Below are positions 11,746 through 22,221 of a stretch of 64,000 nt of DNA, piece after piece. Below the pieces are notes generated by a model that was not told where the DNA came from, did not search any database, and saw only the letters and a program-made list of their open reading frames with translations. Numbering within the stretch: the stretch's first letter is position 1; each line of letters begins with the position of its first letter. The stretch covers positions 1 through 64,000 of the forward strand of contig JABYQS010000070.1 of NCBI GenBank assembly GCA_022592435.1, in the 5' to 3' direction. The stretch is from Cerioporus squamosus (Eukaryota > Basidiomycota > Agaricomycetes > Polyporales > Polyporaceae). The position numbers and the translations under genes were made by a program.

Positions 11746-13429
11746 GGGGCTAGCAGGGAAAGGGTAAGGAGGACGAGCGGTGAGTTGATGATGTGACAGT
11801 GCTTGTGTCTTGACCCGTTGTCGTGAAGCAGATCGCAGCATAGCGTGGATACTGTTGTTGAGAGAACTTGGCGAGGCCACGGCCTTGTCTGGGAGCCAAA
11901 AGGACTCGAGCTTCAGGTACCCACGGGATGTCGTACATAGCATGATTGACCCATTCTCTGTTCTGCTTTGGAAGGACACCTGACATTGTGGACCCAAGTC
12001 GTCAGATACATCTCAACATCTCGACTGATCTGCATACCTGCGGATGCCCTTGGGGCCTTGGCTAATCGGAAAATGCTATGTACATGCACATAGAAGGTGA
12101 GATTATTGCACGCTTCGGGAGCACGGACTCTAAAGACAGGTTACCTTAAGACCTCTGACCAGCTTCGCGCGATCTCATAGAAGAGAGTACTTCAAGTTTG
12201 AGGCCGCATCACATACGGATGGTTGGATATCGATCGAGTTGGAAGTCGAATTGCCAATGGCGGACGGATTATCAATCTAGCTATGCTTGAGGAGGAGGGT
12301 TAAAATCAAGGCAGAGTGAACAGGCTCGAGACACACCCTTCGCACGTAGACTGGAGGGTATTGGTGTTACTTAGTACTTGCGGGGGTCGGGTTACTTGAG
12401 AGGAGGCGGACGGGACTTGCCGGTTTGAGCGCTTGCTGTTTTGAACGCCATGGTGGCGTTCGGACCGACCACTCATGCCTCCTGCAAGGCTCAAGCCTTG
12501 ACATCGCCGCCGTTTGCTCTTGCAAAGACGTCTTCCACGGCCTCAAGTTGATACGGACACTGAGGACGTTACCGCTTGGAGACCTTGAACCCAGGCCAAG
12601 GAGTTGTCCCCCGCCGTCTGGGAGTCGCCCGTGCCTGAAGCTGATTCAACAAGTTCAACGGACAACGACATGTCATACAGTACTTATCTGACGAGTGAGT
12701 CATGGAAACCCTGAGCCAAGTAAGCCGCAGGTGCTGGTTTTGCGTTACTTCCAGATGCTGATAACTGACTGTATCTATTCTCTTGCACCGCGTCGTCGCA
12801 GATAGCTGCCGCGCTCATGGGAGAGAACTGAGTCCGAACGGTCGTCTGTATTCGCGGCCACGTATGCAGGATTTACTCATGAGAGTCTCCTGCCAGCTGA
12901 TGACGGAGCGATGCAGGTCGAAGAACGCTCAGATTGACCGACCCATTCGGGCTTTCATCCGTCGCTCACACATATGTATACCCGGGAGAGCGCCCCCGGA
13001 CAGCCGAGTCGCCACGCACGTCGCACGCGCAGCAACAGTATCGGAACCACCCCTCTTGCTCTTGGACCTCCGGCTGCGATAGCAACGATCTTCGGACTCG
13101 CGTTTGATGCATGACGACGCGCAACATGCACGCTTGAGCGTCGGGCTGAACAGCTTGAACCTAGAGGCTCGGTACACCATAGTGCGCGCGGCCACCAAGC
13201 AGGATACTGGACAGACGCGAGAAGAGGAGACGTCGGCTCCCGGGGTGAGCTTCTTGATGATTGCAGTGCAGTACGCATCGTTCGCACGTCCGCGCTGGGA
13301 ACGGATGATGATTCACCGGCGATATACGACAGATTCATATTACGTGGCGTCGTGCAGACCCGCCTTCCTGCTGGGAGCCGGTCGTAAAGCTATCAGGGCC
13401 GTCATGGAAGCGTCTGAGTATGCGCTGCA
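11746..13429. other. Intergenic region, possible 5' exons of the membrane protein
   Basis: About 1.7 kb. The first 250 bp may belong to the upstream part of the minus-strand membrane protein gene. The rest contains only short unrecognised frames on both strands. I see no RNA gene. Confidence 0.35.
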
Positions 13430-13435
13430 TATATA
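13430..13435 (+). promoter_or_regulatory. TATA-like box of the glycosyltransferase gene
   Basis: TATATA lies 71 bp upstream of the ATG at 13506, a plausible spacing for a fungal core promoter. Assigned by sequence and position only. Confidence 0.4.
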
Positions 13436-13505
13436 GGTGGGCTGGAACCTCTGAAGGGCTTCACCAACATCCGCCGCTTCACTGTTCCACATACTGACGC
13501 GTACG

Positions 13506-15559
13506 ATGACTATCAATACAGGAAAGCATGTGGTTATGTTCCCGGTGCACATGTGGGGTGAGGTCTAAACCATTATCGTTCTAAATGGTCGTACTGAAGG
13601 TGGCATTGGTATAGGACACACTCGCACACTGTGTACGCTGGCTGCCCGTCTTGTCAAGCTGCGACAAGTCACCGTCACATTCTTCACTGTTCCCACATTC
13701 TACGATCGCTCCCAAGCGGAGATTGCCCGCGAGTTCCAACAAGGAGAAGATCGTCTCGCATCTCGCATCCGGTCAGTGATAACTACACACTCTTGCGAGT
13801 TCTGCTAACTTGTACAACACGCAGGTTAATCGCTCTTGAAGAGAGTAAAGAGATCCATGACACTAGTGTCGCCGAGGCCTCGTTTGAGGTTGCTTGGGGC
13901 AAGATGCTAGACGGTCAGCCTCTCGTATGCGCAAAGACCGGGGCGCAGTTCGACCCCCATCCCGTGCTCCCCAGTGCAGCCGTTCTAGATGTGCGTCATA
14001 CCGATTGCCATTTCAGCACGCATTCATGATCGTTCACTTGCAGATCTTTGTGAGCCGGGCTTTCGATGTCGTGCGAAAGTCCGACAACATCAAGGCTTAC
14101 GTCTGGTTCCCCGCGGCAACGATTGGTTTTGGCCGCATCCTCGGGATAGGGATGCCTCGTAGTCAAGGAGAAGATGGTGCAAGTGAGAGTCTCAGAGTCA
14201 TAGAGGTAAGATCGGCCTTCTACTGCTTTCGATGATCTTAACTGAGCACTCCGTGGCTCAGATGTGGATGTCAACGAAGGGCAACTTGGTCAAGGACCCC
14301 TTCTTTCCGCCCATGTACGACTACGAGTATCATCCGCAAGACGTGAGTTGTCCGCACACATATCTTGACACTGCGCCTGATGATTACGTCGCTATAGTTC
14401 CCGCACCCTCCGGGGTTTGCTGAGAATGTGTTGGGGAAGGTCTCGAGGTGTGTACACATCCCAGCAAGCTCGTAACTCACAACATAACTTTGATGCGCAG
14501 CATGCTGCAGAAGGCAGATGGAATCATCACATTCGACGCTGCAGACTATGCCCCAGAGGCAACGAGACAAATCCGATCCTACTTCGAGGAGACGGGTCGC
14601 AAAATCTACTATGCAGGTCCGCTCATCCCCGAGGGCGAAGAGGACACTTCCAAGGACCCCCGTTCCGAGAAGATATCGCAATTCCTAGACGAAAAGCTCG
14701 CCTCACACGGCGAGAGATCCGTGATATACGTGAGTGTTTCCTGCTTAATCATGTCTCTTTCTCACTCACGTCTACCTTTGTTCAGATTGCGTTTGGGTCG
14801 ATCTTCTGGCCGATGGATAATGCTAAGCTATGGGCGGTCCTCAACGTTCTCATGGAGCGCAACGTACCCTTCGTACGTCTACTCGCGGACTGAGTATCCC
14901 AGATTATTCAGTACTGATATCTCTGCCCTGGCAGGTGTTGAGCTGTGTCGCGGCATTCTCTGCGAAGCCGCCCGCCGAGATGCAGGAACAAATCGCGCAG
15001 TACAGCCACGGCATCATGACGGACTGGGTGCCGCAGCAAGCCCTACTCGCACATCCGGTGAGTGTCCTTTACGCGATCCGCCTCGCTCTCGTACCAGTTA
15101 CTGATACGTGTGCTGTCAGGCTACAGGATGGTACATCTCCCATGGCGGCCACAACAGCACCCTCGAGACCATCATGGCCGGGATCCCCACGTCAGTCGTC
15201 TCACGTTGATCTACTCTGTACCCGTGCTCATGCCGCACCTTTCTAGGATCGTATGGCCCATTTCCGCTGAGCAGCCGATGAACGCCATCCATCTCTCGGA
15301 GAACCTCGACGTCGCCTTCGAGCTCATCGAGGTTCGGCATGGGGTGGGCGCGGGGAAAATCTACCGGAACGGTCGGGTCCCCATCGGGACCGTCGACGCC
15401 GTCAAGGCGGAGATGCGGGACCTCCTCGAGCGCGCATATGGCGAGGAAGGCGCGAGAAAGCGCGCGAATCTCTTGAAGGTCCGGAAGACACTGCAGGCTG
15501 CGTGGTCGGAGGACGGGATTGCGAGGCGGGAGGTGGAGGCGTTCTTGAATGAGGTATAA
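13506..15559 (+). CDS. Family-1 UDP-glycosyltransferase
   Basis: Transfers a sugar from a UDP-sugar to a small acceptor; the acceptor (sterol, terpenoid or xenobiotic) cannot be read from sequence. Exon 1 begins MTINTGKHVVMFPVHMW and the intron at 13558-13614 splices into GHTRTLCTLAARL, giving the N-terminal beta-strand and HTR loop of GT1 enzymes. Later exons give FEVAWGKMLDG, KAYVWFPAATIGFGR and SMLQKADGIITFDAADY. The C-terminal nucleotide-sugar domain has RSVIYIAFGSIFWP, MTDWVPQQALLAHP and SHGGHNSTLETIMAGIP, which match the PSPG-like donor motif, followed by WPISAEQPMNAIHLSE. About nine exons, some separated by introns of only 50-60 nt, give roughly 500 residues, normal for the family. There is no membrane anchor, so it is probably cytosolic. 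No frameshift is needed. Confidence 0.9.
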
Positions 15560-15995
15560 ATTGGTTGATGTGTGTACTGATCATTATGGACTGCCTAGAT
15601 GTCGTCACTACGACAGATGCCAATGTATGTGCTCCAGCTCTGCTTGAGAGATCATGAAGTCGGCCGACACTTGTCAAGACACGTCATCTTGTACCGACGC
15701 GGGTAGAGATCATAATGGATCGAACGGGTGAATGTAGCGATATCCTCCACCCATGTGAACTCCGGCCTAGTACGTGGCTCACTCGAGTACCTCACGCATT
15801 GCAGCATGCTGAATAGCCCAATCGTTCGTCAGCTGGACTTCATGACATATGCTCGTATAACCTGTGTACAAACACCGTGCCACGGCACTCAGGTCGACGA
15901 CGGCAAGCGCATGTTCGCCAACATGTCGCGAATCTCTAGTAGCGCCCTTGCAAAGCCATCAGTACTACAAGTCGAATGGGAGAACAAGGACCCAC
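15560..15995. other. Intergenic, no gene recognised
   Basis: Probably holds the 3' ends of the convergent glycosyltransferase (plus) and small zinc-finger (minus) genes. No recognisable frame. Confidence 0.4.
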
Positions 15996-16344
15996 TCACA
16001 TATCGGCAGACTCAGTGCCAGGTTGCGTACCAGCAGTGATCCCGTCCACGACGCTCTGAGAACTGTCTGGCGTGAAGTAGTGCACGCTCTGCAGGTGGCA
16101 CCGCAGGTTGTGCGGGCTACTGAGGCTCCTCCCACATCCCTCGACCGTGCACGCGAATTTCCGAGTCGACATATGTTCATGCACGGTGTCTATGTGCACT
16201 CTCAGGTTGCTCTTGCGCCCGAAAGCTATTGAGTTCCATATCATATAGCGATCAGTGCAAGAGACGACAGAGGCGGTGAGCCTACGGACCACTGCCGCAG
16301 TGCAAGCACGAATATCTCCTTTCGTTGTTGGCAACTTGGTTCAT
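15996..16344 (-). CDS. Small two-finger C2H2 zinc-finger protein
   Basis: A 94-residue protein in two exons (16344-16290 and 16225-15996), starting MNQVANNERRYSCLHCGS. The intron (16226-16289) falls inside finger 1, in phase 1, directly before FGRKSNLRVHIDTVHEH. Finger 1 is C-x2-C-x12-H-x4-H and finger 2 is KFACTVEGCGRSLSSPHNLR followed by CHLQSVH. Probably nuclear and DNA-binding. It lacks the long activation-type N-terminus of the neighbouring gene at 17.1-18.7 kb, yet shares the finger order and intron position with it, so it may be a shortened duplicate (inference). The donor site (GTCCGT) is weak, so the model could be wrong or the gene decaying. Confidence 0.6.
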
Positions 16345-17079
16345 ATTGGAATGGCAGAATAGAAATTCGAAGAAGGGCGTATAACGGACACCGTTCGACC
16401 GGTGGGGCTCTTATAGCATTCTCAGAATGTCTCGGTGTCAGTAGTCGTACGTGCCACTTACCGCAGCTCGAGCTCATGCCATGGCTGCAGCGCAGAATAT
16501 ACTCGATAAGCGTACCGCAGCCACCCATCGCACCTGCGGTAGTGGGCACGTAACTGGAGGTTCCTTCGCGGCGAGTGCAGGCCGTGACCATCTACATGCT
16601 TCGAAGCTTCAAGGCACCCAAGTGACCTCTTGCACGCGGTATTAAGCGACCCATGGTATGCATTGACCCTGCAGGCTGCGACAGCTGCAGCTGCCGCAGG
16701 AGTTGTGCCCGGGCACTGGAGGAGGCAGCCGAAGAGCCTTCTGCGCCGCGGTATTTGAACGCAGTGACAGCGGCTTGAGCGAAGAGGTCGAGGTTAGCGC
16801 AACAGCAGTGGCACTGCTGGAGACAAGCGTATTCGAGAGACGGTAACAAAGGCTCCAAAGTTACACAGAAGGAAGACAACAAGACTCAACATGACAAGAT
16901 GCCAGGGCAAGGACTCAGGAGTACATATCGCAAATGGGGCCGAAGATTTTGGGAACAAAGGTAATCTGAGTACGACGAAAAAATGCGAGACATGAGTGTT
17001 GTACATGATGAGCAGAAAACCGAGAACAAATGGCAGCAATGCACGGTGCGCGAGTTTCAATTCAACAAGCCTTCAAGCT
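16345..17079. other. Intergenic between the two zinc-finger genes
   Basis: About 730 bp with no recognisable coding frame. It would include the promoter of the small zinc-finger gene (minus strand). Confidence 0.35.
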
Positions 17080-18731
17080 CTATGGGTTACCGCCGAAGAA
17101 CCCAGCTTTGCAACTGGCCGCAGCGTAACGCGCGGACATTCCCCGGATCTCACATGAATCACCTTGTCCCAGCCTGAGACGGCAGGCGCCGAGAACATCC
17201 CCTACGCATCGTCCCGGGTGCCCTGCGAAGAGAGTCAGCAAACGGAGTGCGCGTCCGACTCCCAGCGGAAACCGACAGCGTGCGCATGTAGAGCGCGTTA
17301 GGTGACATAGCGACACTACAAGGTATTGAAACATCTGTACCGTACTTACCCCTCGCGGTGACCTGCCCTTCGTCGCGCTGCTCTTCCGCTCGCGCGGGGG
17401 AAGTTCGGGGTGCTTCCGCGCGTAGTGCCCATCTAGCTCACGTTGCCGCGTATAACCCCGCTGTTGCTTGGGGCACCCACTAACATTGCAAGTGTACGGT
17501 CGCTTGCCGAAGTGCGCAATGCCATCCAAGTGGGTACGCAGATTGTAAGAGCGATCAAATGCTGCAGAAAGAGGTCAGATATGGATGCGTCTACGACAGG
17601 GTACTCACGGCGGAGACAGAGTGGGCATATGTACTTGCTCTCTTCTGATTCTTCCTTCTTCGGCGGGTCCTGCGAAGCGCCGCGCGAACCGGTCCTGGAT
17701 CGCGCAGGGTGATCGGGAACAACAGGCACCATGGCACTATGTCCACTCGAAGTGGCTTGAGGGGATGCGTGCTGGTAATGGTCATGCAAATAAGGCGTCA
17801 CCTGCATGCCGATCCCCTGGCCAAAAGCACCTGCCGTGGCGGCATCGTATGGATGCTGCAGCTGCGGCTGCTCTTGGCCCTGGAAGCAGGATCCCAAGGA
17901 CCAAGATGCGGGTGGCGAGGTGTGAAGGAGCCAGGGGCTGATCGTACCTTGGTCGGAACTGGCGGCGACGTCCTGCGGGTGGACCGGCGTCCCCGAGGCG
18001 GTCTCGGTAGTGGTGGAAGTTAACTGATGCATATACATGTCCATCGGCGCATGCCCAAAGCACAAGCTATGCGGGGAGTCGCATGAAGGCTGTGTGAGGG
18101 ATGTAGAGTGTCTGGTGGCGAAGGGTGCGCCGCTGCTACTCCAGTCAAGTCCATGCGCACTTCCTGCAGCACCGCTGGCGGATTGCTGCCATGGCAGATG
18201 GCCATGAGCGGAGAGATGGGGGCCGGGAGGGGTGAAGGGGTGTTCATCAGGGTTCACGAGAGGTACGTCGATGCTCATAGGGTTCGGCGATGCTGGGGGA
18301 CCGCCTACCCACGAGCTATATGTCATGGATGCGGGGTTGATTCGCTCGGAGGAGATGGGATCGGGGTCCTTGATCCAGTGTCCCGAGAACTCGTCATGGA
18401 ACGAGACGGCCTGCGAGGATTCGGGGGTAGTGGGTGCCGACGTGGACGCGTCGGAATAGATCGACCGGGTGCCCGTTGCAGGCACGAGGTCCGGTAGAGT
18501 GGTCTCCGATGGGAAGACGGGTGGTGCAAAGCTGAAAGGAGCAGTGAAAAAGGCGACATCGATGTCGTAGTTGAAGTCGAAGTCGACTGCGAAGTCGTAC
18601 TCCGTACTGTGGACGCCCAGATGAGCGTCGTAGTATTGTTGCTTAACGATCTGCTGGGGTTTAGGAACAGCTATGTCGGGCGGACGGTCGGACATGAAAT
18701 CCGTGGCCCCATTGACGGTAAAGGGATCCAT
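17080..18731 (-). CDS. C2H2 zinc-finger transcription factor
   Basis: Probable sequence-specific regulator. The start is the ATG at 18731 (MDPFTVNGATDFMSDRPP). Exon 1 encodes about 380 residues rich in Ser, Pro, Gln and His with acidic-aromatic patches such as YDFAVDFDFNYDIDVAFF, which look like an activation region. It ends in a basic PPKKEESEESKYICPLC. A 47-nt intron (17562-17608), in phase 1, interrupts finger 1. Exon 2 then reads FDRSYNLRTHLDGIAHFGKR and a second finger, YTCNVSGCPKQQRGYTRQR followed by ELDGHYARKHP, then a basic Ser-rich stretch RERKSSATKGRSPRG. At least one more intron follows (donor GTAAGTAC near 17350), so the final few residues and stop are uncertain (17080 to about 17210). 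It is co-oriented with and upstream-adjacent to GH51, so it may act locally, but that is speculation. Confidence 0.8.
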
Positions 18732-19603
18732 ATCTTGTGACAGCGGTCCAGATCGCACGAGTTGTTGGAGACTCCGGGAGAGGGTCTACTCCCCGCGACG
18801 TTGATATACATACCGAGGCATCTGCCGCAGCTCTTCGCTAACTCCTCGATGATATCAGCCACTCCCCACATTCCCGCAGGTCAACCATCCAGAAAGGTAA
18901 TAGTGCACCGTTCACACCAATGACGACGAGAAAGCATTACTGAGCACTCACCATGAGGGTATTTCGTCCCGCGACAACGGTAGGTCACTTTTCTCTGCGA
19001 TGAGACCGCGCGATCCGATTTTATGTACCGCAGCAATCCTCGCTATCTCCAAATGGCCGGGGAAGACTAGCAGGTGTGACCACAGTCGGAGAAGGACTCG
19101 CCTATGATCAGTACCACGGCCCCTGCCAGTGGGAAGTGCGAACACCTTTGCGCAGTGCCAATGACCTCGCTATTTCCTAGGAGTATGAGGAACGTACGTT
19201 TGGAAGACGAAGACTCAACGCGTACTTCGCACAGAGAGAACCTCGACATTCGGTGAGACAGCGTATCAGCAGAGTCGCGGTGAGCCGTGGACGTCACTGT
19301 CCAAGAGTTGCACGCTCGCATGGCCGCCGGCGTGTTGACTTGACACTGACCCTCATCCGACCGCGCCACATAGGCACTAAGGCAGAGCATCCACAATGAA
19401 ATTCAGTGCACACCACAACTCCTATGATGTGCTCGACGTCGGGAAGGAGTCCAGATTCCGCAGGTATGCGTCGCGCGACCAGCAGAGGAAATAGGGCGGC
19501 TCGCAGGAGGTGAGCGAGAGGTGAGCTCTACTCTGTTGATCATCTACTGCTTCATGGTCGTACTGATACATCAAGCCAGCTGCGAGCTGTTCGTTTAGCC
19601 CAA
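18732..19603. other. Intergenic between C2H2 factor and GH51
   Basis: About 870 bp carrying the promoter of the C2H2 factor and the 3' region of GH51. Minus-strand frames at 19067-19396 and 18948-19145 have no recognisable domain. Confidence 0.35.
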
Positions 19604-21468
19604 TCATGAAAGATTGAGTACTAGCAATGTGAATGAATGTTCCCGGAACGTCCACCGGCCAGTCCACTTCTCAGTCTTCGTCTTCACGCTCACTTCGTTT
19701 TCCTTCCCCCATCCATTCCTGGCCTTCACATCCGCATGCCAGAGTTCGTGAACCTCCATCTCCGGCCCCACTGTCTTGAACGCGACACGTAACGGAACTT
19801 CATAACTTTGCATCTCGCTCCGGTTCACCACCGCGACGCGCAAGCTGGTAGCTTTCGTGGCAGGGTCGGTGTACAGTACCGCTGACGCGTCGAGGTCGTT
19901 CGGAAGGCCCTTCACATTCGCGATCCAACGTGGCAATGTCTCCCCAGAGAACTTAGGAGAAGTCACAGAGAGGTTGACGGCGACACCTTCGCGCATATAG
20001 CGAGAGAAGAGGTACAGGGGCCAGTAGATGGTTTGTCGGAACAGTCCCGTCGGGCTGACCTTCGGTAAGTCTCTATCCACGTCTGTGCACAATTAAGAGT
20101 CTCACCTGGTGATCAGCGGGGAGATGACGTTCACGCTCTGTGCGATGCATGCTATGTCGACGACGTCTGCTTGCCGGACGAAGACATTCAGCCATGACGC
20201 CATCGCGAGAGCGTCCGCGAAGTTATAGAACTGTTCGAGTCCATTCTCTGGGGTGCCGATTGTCTCGTCCCAAACGCCGTACTCGTCGAACGCAATCTTG
20301 GTTGGTTTGCTAATGCTCTTCGCGAAACGCTGGTGCATATTGCGAGGTATGAGTATACATCGGGCCCATATTGCTGTACACTTACCGCCTTATTGATCAG
20401 CCCTTTGCAGACTTCGATTGAGTACTCGGCAGCATCAGGGCCGTAGACTGTCCGACCATACTCCCTCTCGGTCTGCGCCCTATCCCTAGGCCCGAATCCG
20501 GTGTACAAGTGGATGCTGCCCCTCCTCAGCACGCAGCACGACACGCATCACGACTCACACTCACCTGTGCATCTCAACCTTGTCAACTAACTCGTCGAGT
20601 ACTACACCATCCCAGTGATTGATGCCCGTTTCGCCGCAGCCAACCAGGATGACGTTCGGGTCCACTAAGCGGATAGCATGCGCCCACTGACGCGCTTTCG
20701 TTGCGTATGCTGAAGCCGTCTGCTGCCCGACCTGCCACTCTCCCCACACCTCATTCCCGAGAGCCCAGTACTTGACGCCATGCGGTTCATCTCGACCGGT
20801 GTTCTTCCGACGGAGGTTGGCGTAGTAACTTGTACCCTGAGGTGAGCATGCATGCTGCTATGAGATACAAGCACGCGACTTACGTGTCCCCGGTTCCGTT
20901 ACAGTACTCGACCCAATTGAGCGCGTCTTCCAACGTTCCGGTTCCCATGTTGAAGACGATATATGGCTCAATCTTGGCGACGCGGCACCAAGCGATGAAT
21001 CTGAACATCATGGGCTCAGTTTCACTGCACATAACGGACAGTCATGAGCACGTACTCATCCGTTCCGAATTGGTTACTCTCCTCCCCGTTCCACGCCAGC
21101 TCCGGTCTTCGCTTCCTCTCCTCCTTTGGACCGATCCCATCCTTCCAGTTGTAGGAACTCACAAAGTTCCCGCCAGGCCAACGTACAAGCGGTACGCGGA
21201 GCTCATCACGCAAGACCTCTAGAACATCCGCACGGAATCCCTCCGGAGTGAGCAACGACTCCGGCGTCGAGGTGAACTGGTTCTCTGGACAGGGCTTGCG
21301 TGGGGTATACGGGAAGGTACTGGGGGACGACGGGAGAATGCCGCCGTAGATGCATCGCCCGAGGTGCTCAAGAAAGCCTGAGAAGATGTTCGGAGAGACG
21401 GGGGCGATTATCGACGAGGGGAAGATGTCGATTGCTGGTGAGACTTCTTCGTCCCGCGTTTCCGCCAT
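19604..21468 (-). CDS. GH51 alpha-L-arabinofuranosidase
   Basis: Releases terminal arabinofuranose from arabinoxylan and arabinan oligomers. Exon 1 starts MAETRDEEVSPAIDIFPSS with no signal peptide, so this is the intracellular, bacterial-like GH51 type of about 500 residues. Family blocks in order are IFSGFLEHLGRCIYGGI, RWPGGNFVSSYNWKDGIGP, FIAWCRVAKIEPYIVFNMGT, ALNWVEYCNGTGD and KYWALGNEVWGEWQVGQQ (acid/base Glu in GNE). Then come HLYTGFGPRD, IAFDEYGVWDE (nucleophile Glu in DEYG) and SVNVISPLI, and a C-terminal beta-domain ending EHSFTLLVLNLS. Four or five short introns; every junction I checked is in frame. It is divergently transcribed from the sugar transporter at 22.2 kb across about 750 bp, which suggests co-regulation of arabinose release and sugar uptake. 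Confidence 0.93.
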
Positions 21469-22221
21469 GGTGCTCGGGCCTTACTCGAGTCTCAGGAAGG
21501 ATGCAGGTGGTAGAAGAAGAGGAAGAGGCCCTTCCCTCGTCGCCTTGGCCCTTGAATACATGTCGTCGTATCGTCCAGGATCGCTCTATCGCTGGGCCGT
21601 CGCTGGCCCGCCGGATGTAACGTCCGGACGAACCGGGACTATGACCGGGCCGCTCGCTTGTGGCCAGCGTTCCGGGGCCCACAATGTGTGAGGTTACCCC
21701 GCACGGCTGATACCGGGGGCATGTATGTACCAGTATGTACCCCGCAAAATCCTACTCGAGCGTTTTTACGGTCAGTTACGGCCCTCCAGGACTTGCTACT
21801 TGATGCATACCTTTCGAACTATGAGATTCGCCCCTCTCGCCTCCGCATGGCTGAGCGCAGGGCATCATACATCATCATCCCATGTCGTCACCGGACACCA
21901 TCCGTTACCTATTCCAGCGGTTAGCGGTCCGCATCACCATCACATGAACCAGCATGAACCTCTCAAGGACACCGGCGGCACGAAGCACCGCAGGTTAGCC
22001 CTTGTGAGCCCCTCCCGCGCGACCTTGGTTCCTGGAAATCCACGCACTGCGGTACCGATGGTCGGGCGTTGCCAGTTGGGTATATAACTGTGCGTAGGTG
22101 CTTCTGCACGGAAGATAGCCACGTCGGGCTTCGCATCCGCCTTCGTCATTCTCTGACCCATTCTCGTCGAAGACACTGGCACGGTAGGCCCGCAATCCGC
22201 TGCTTGCCATATACCCACGCC
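21469..22221. promoter_or_regulatory. Shared divergent promoter with SYGGRG cluster
   Basis: Region between the divergently transcribed GH51 gene and sugar transporter gene. Within 74 bp there are four matches to SYGGRG, the binding consensus of the Cre1/CreA catabolite repressor: CCGGGG at 21672-21677, CCCCGC (reverse strand GCGGGG) at 21697-21702, CCGGGG at 21713-21718 and CCCCGC at 21740-21745. CGG triplets nearby (21625-21655) could serve a Zn2Cys6 factor. Repression by glucose is a reasonable guess; the motifs are short and occur by chance in GC-rich DNA. Confidence 0.45.
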
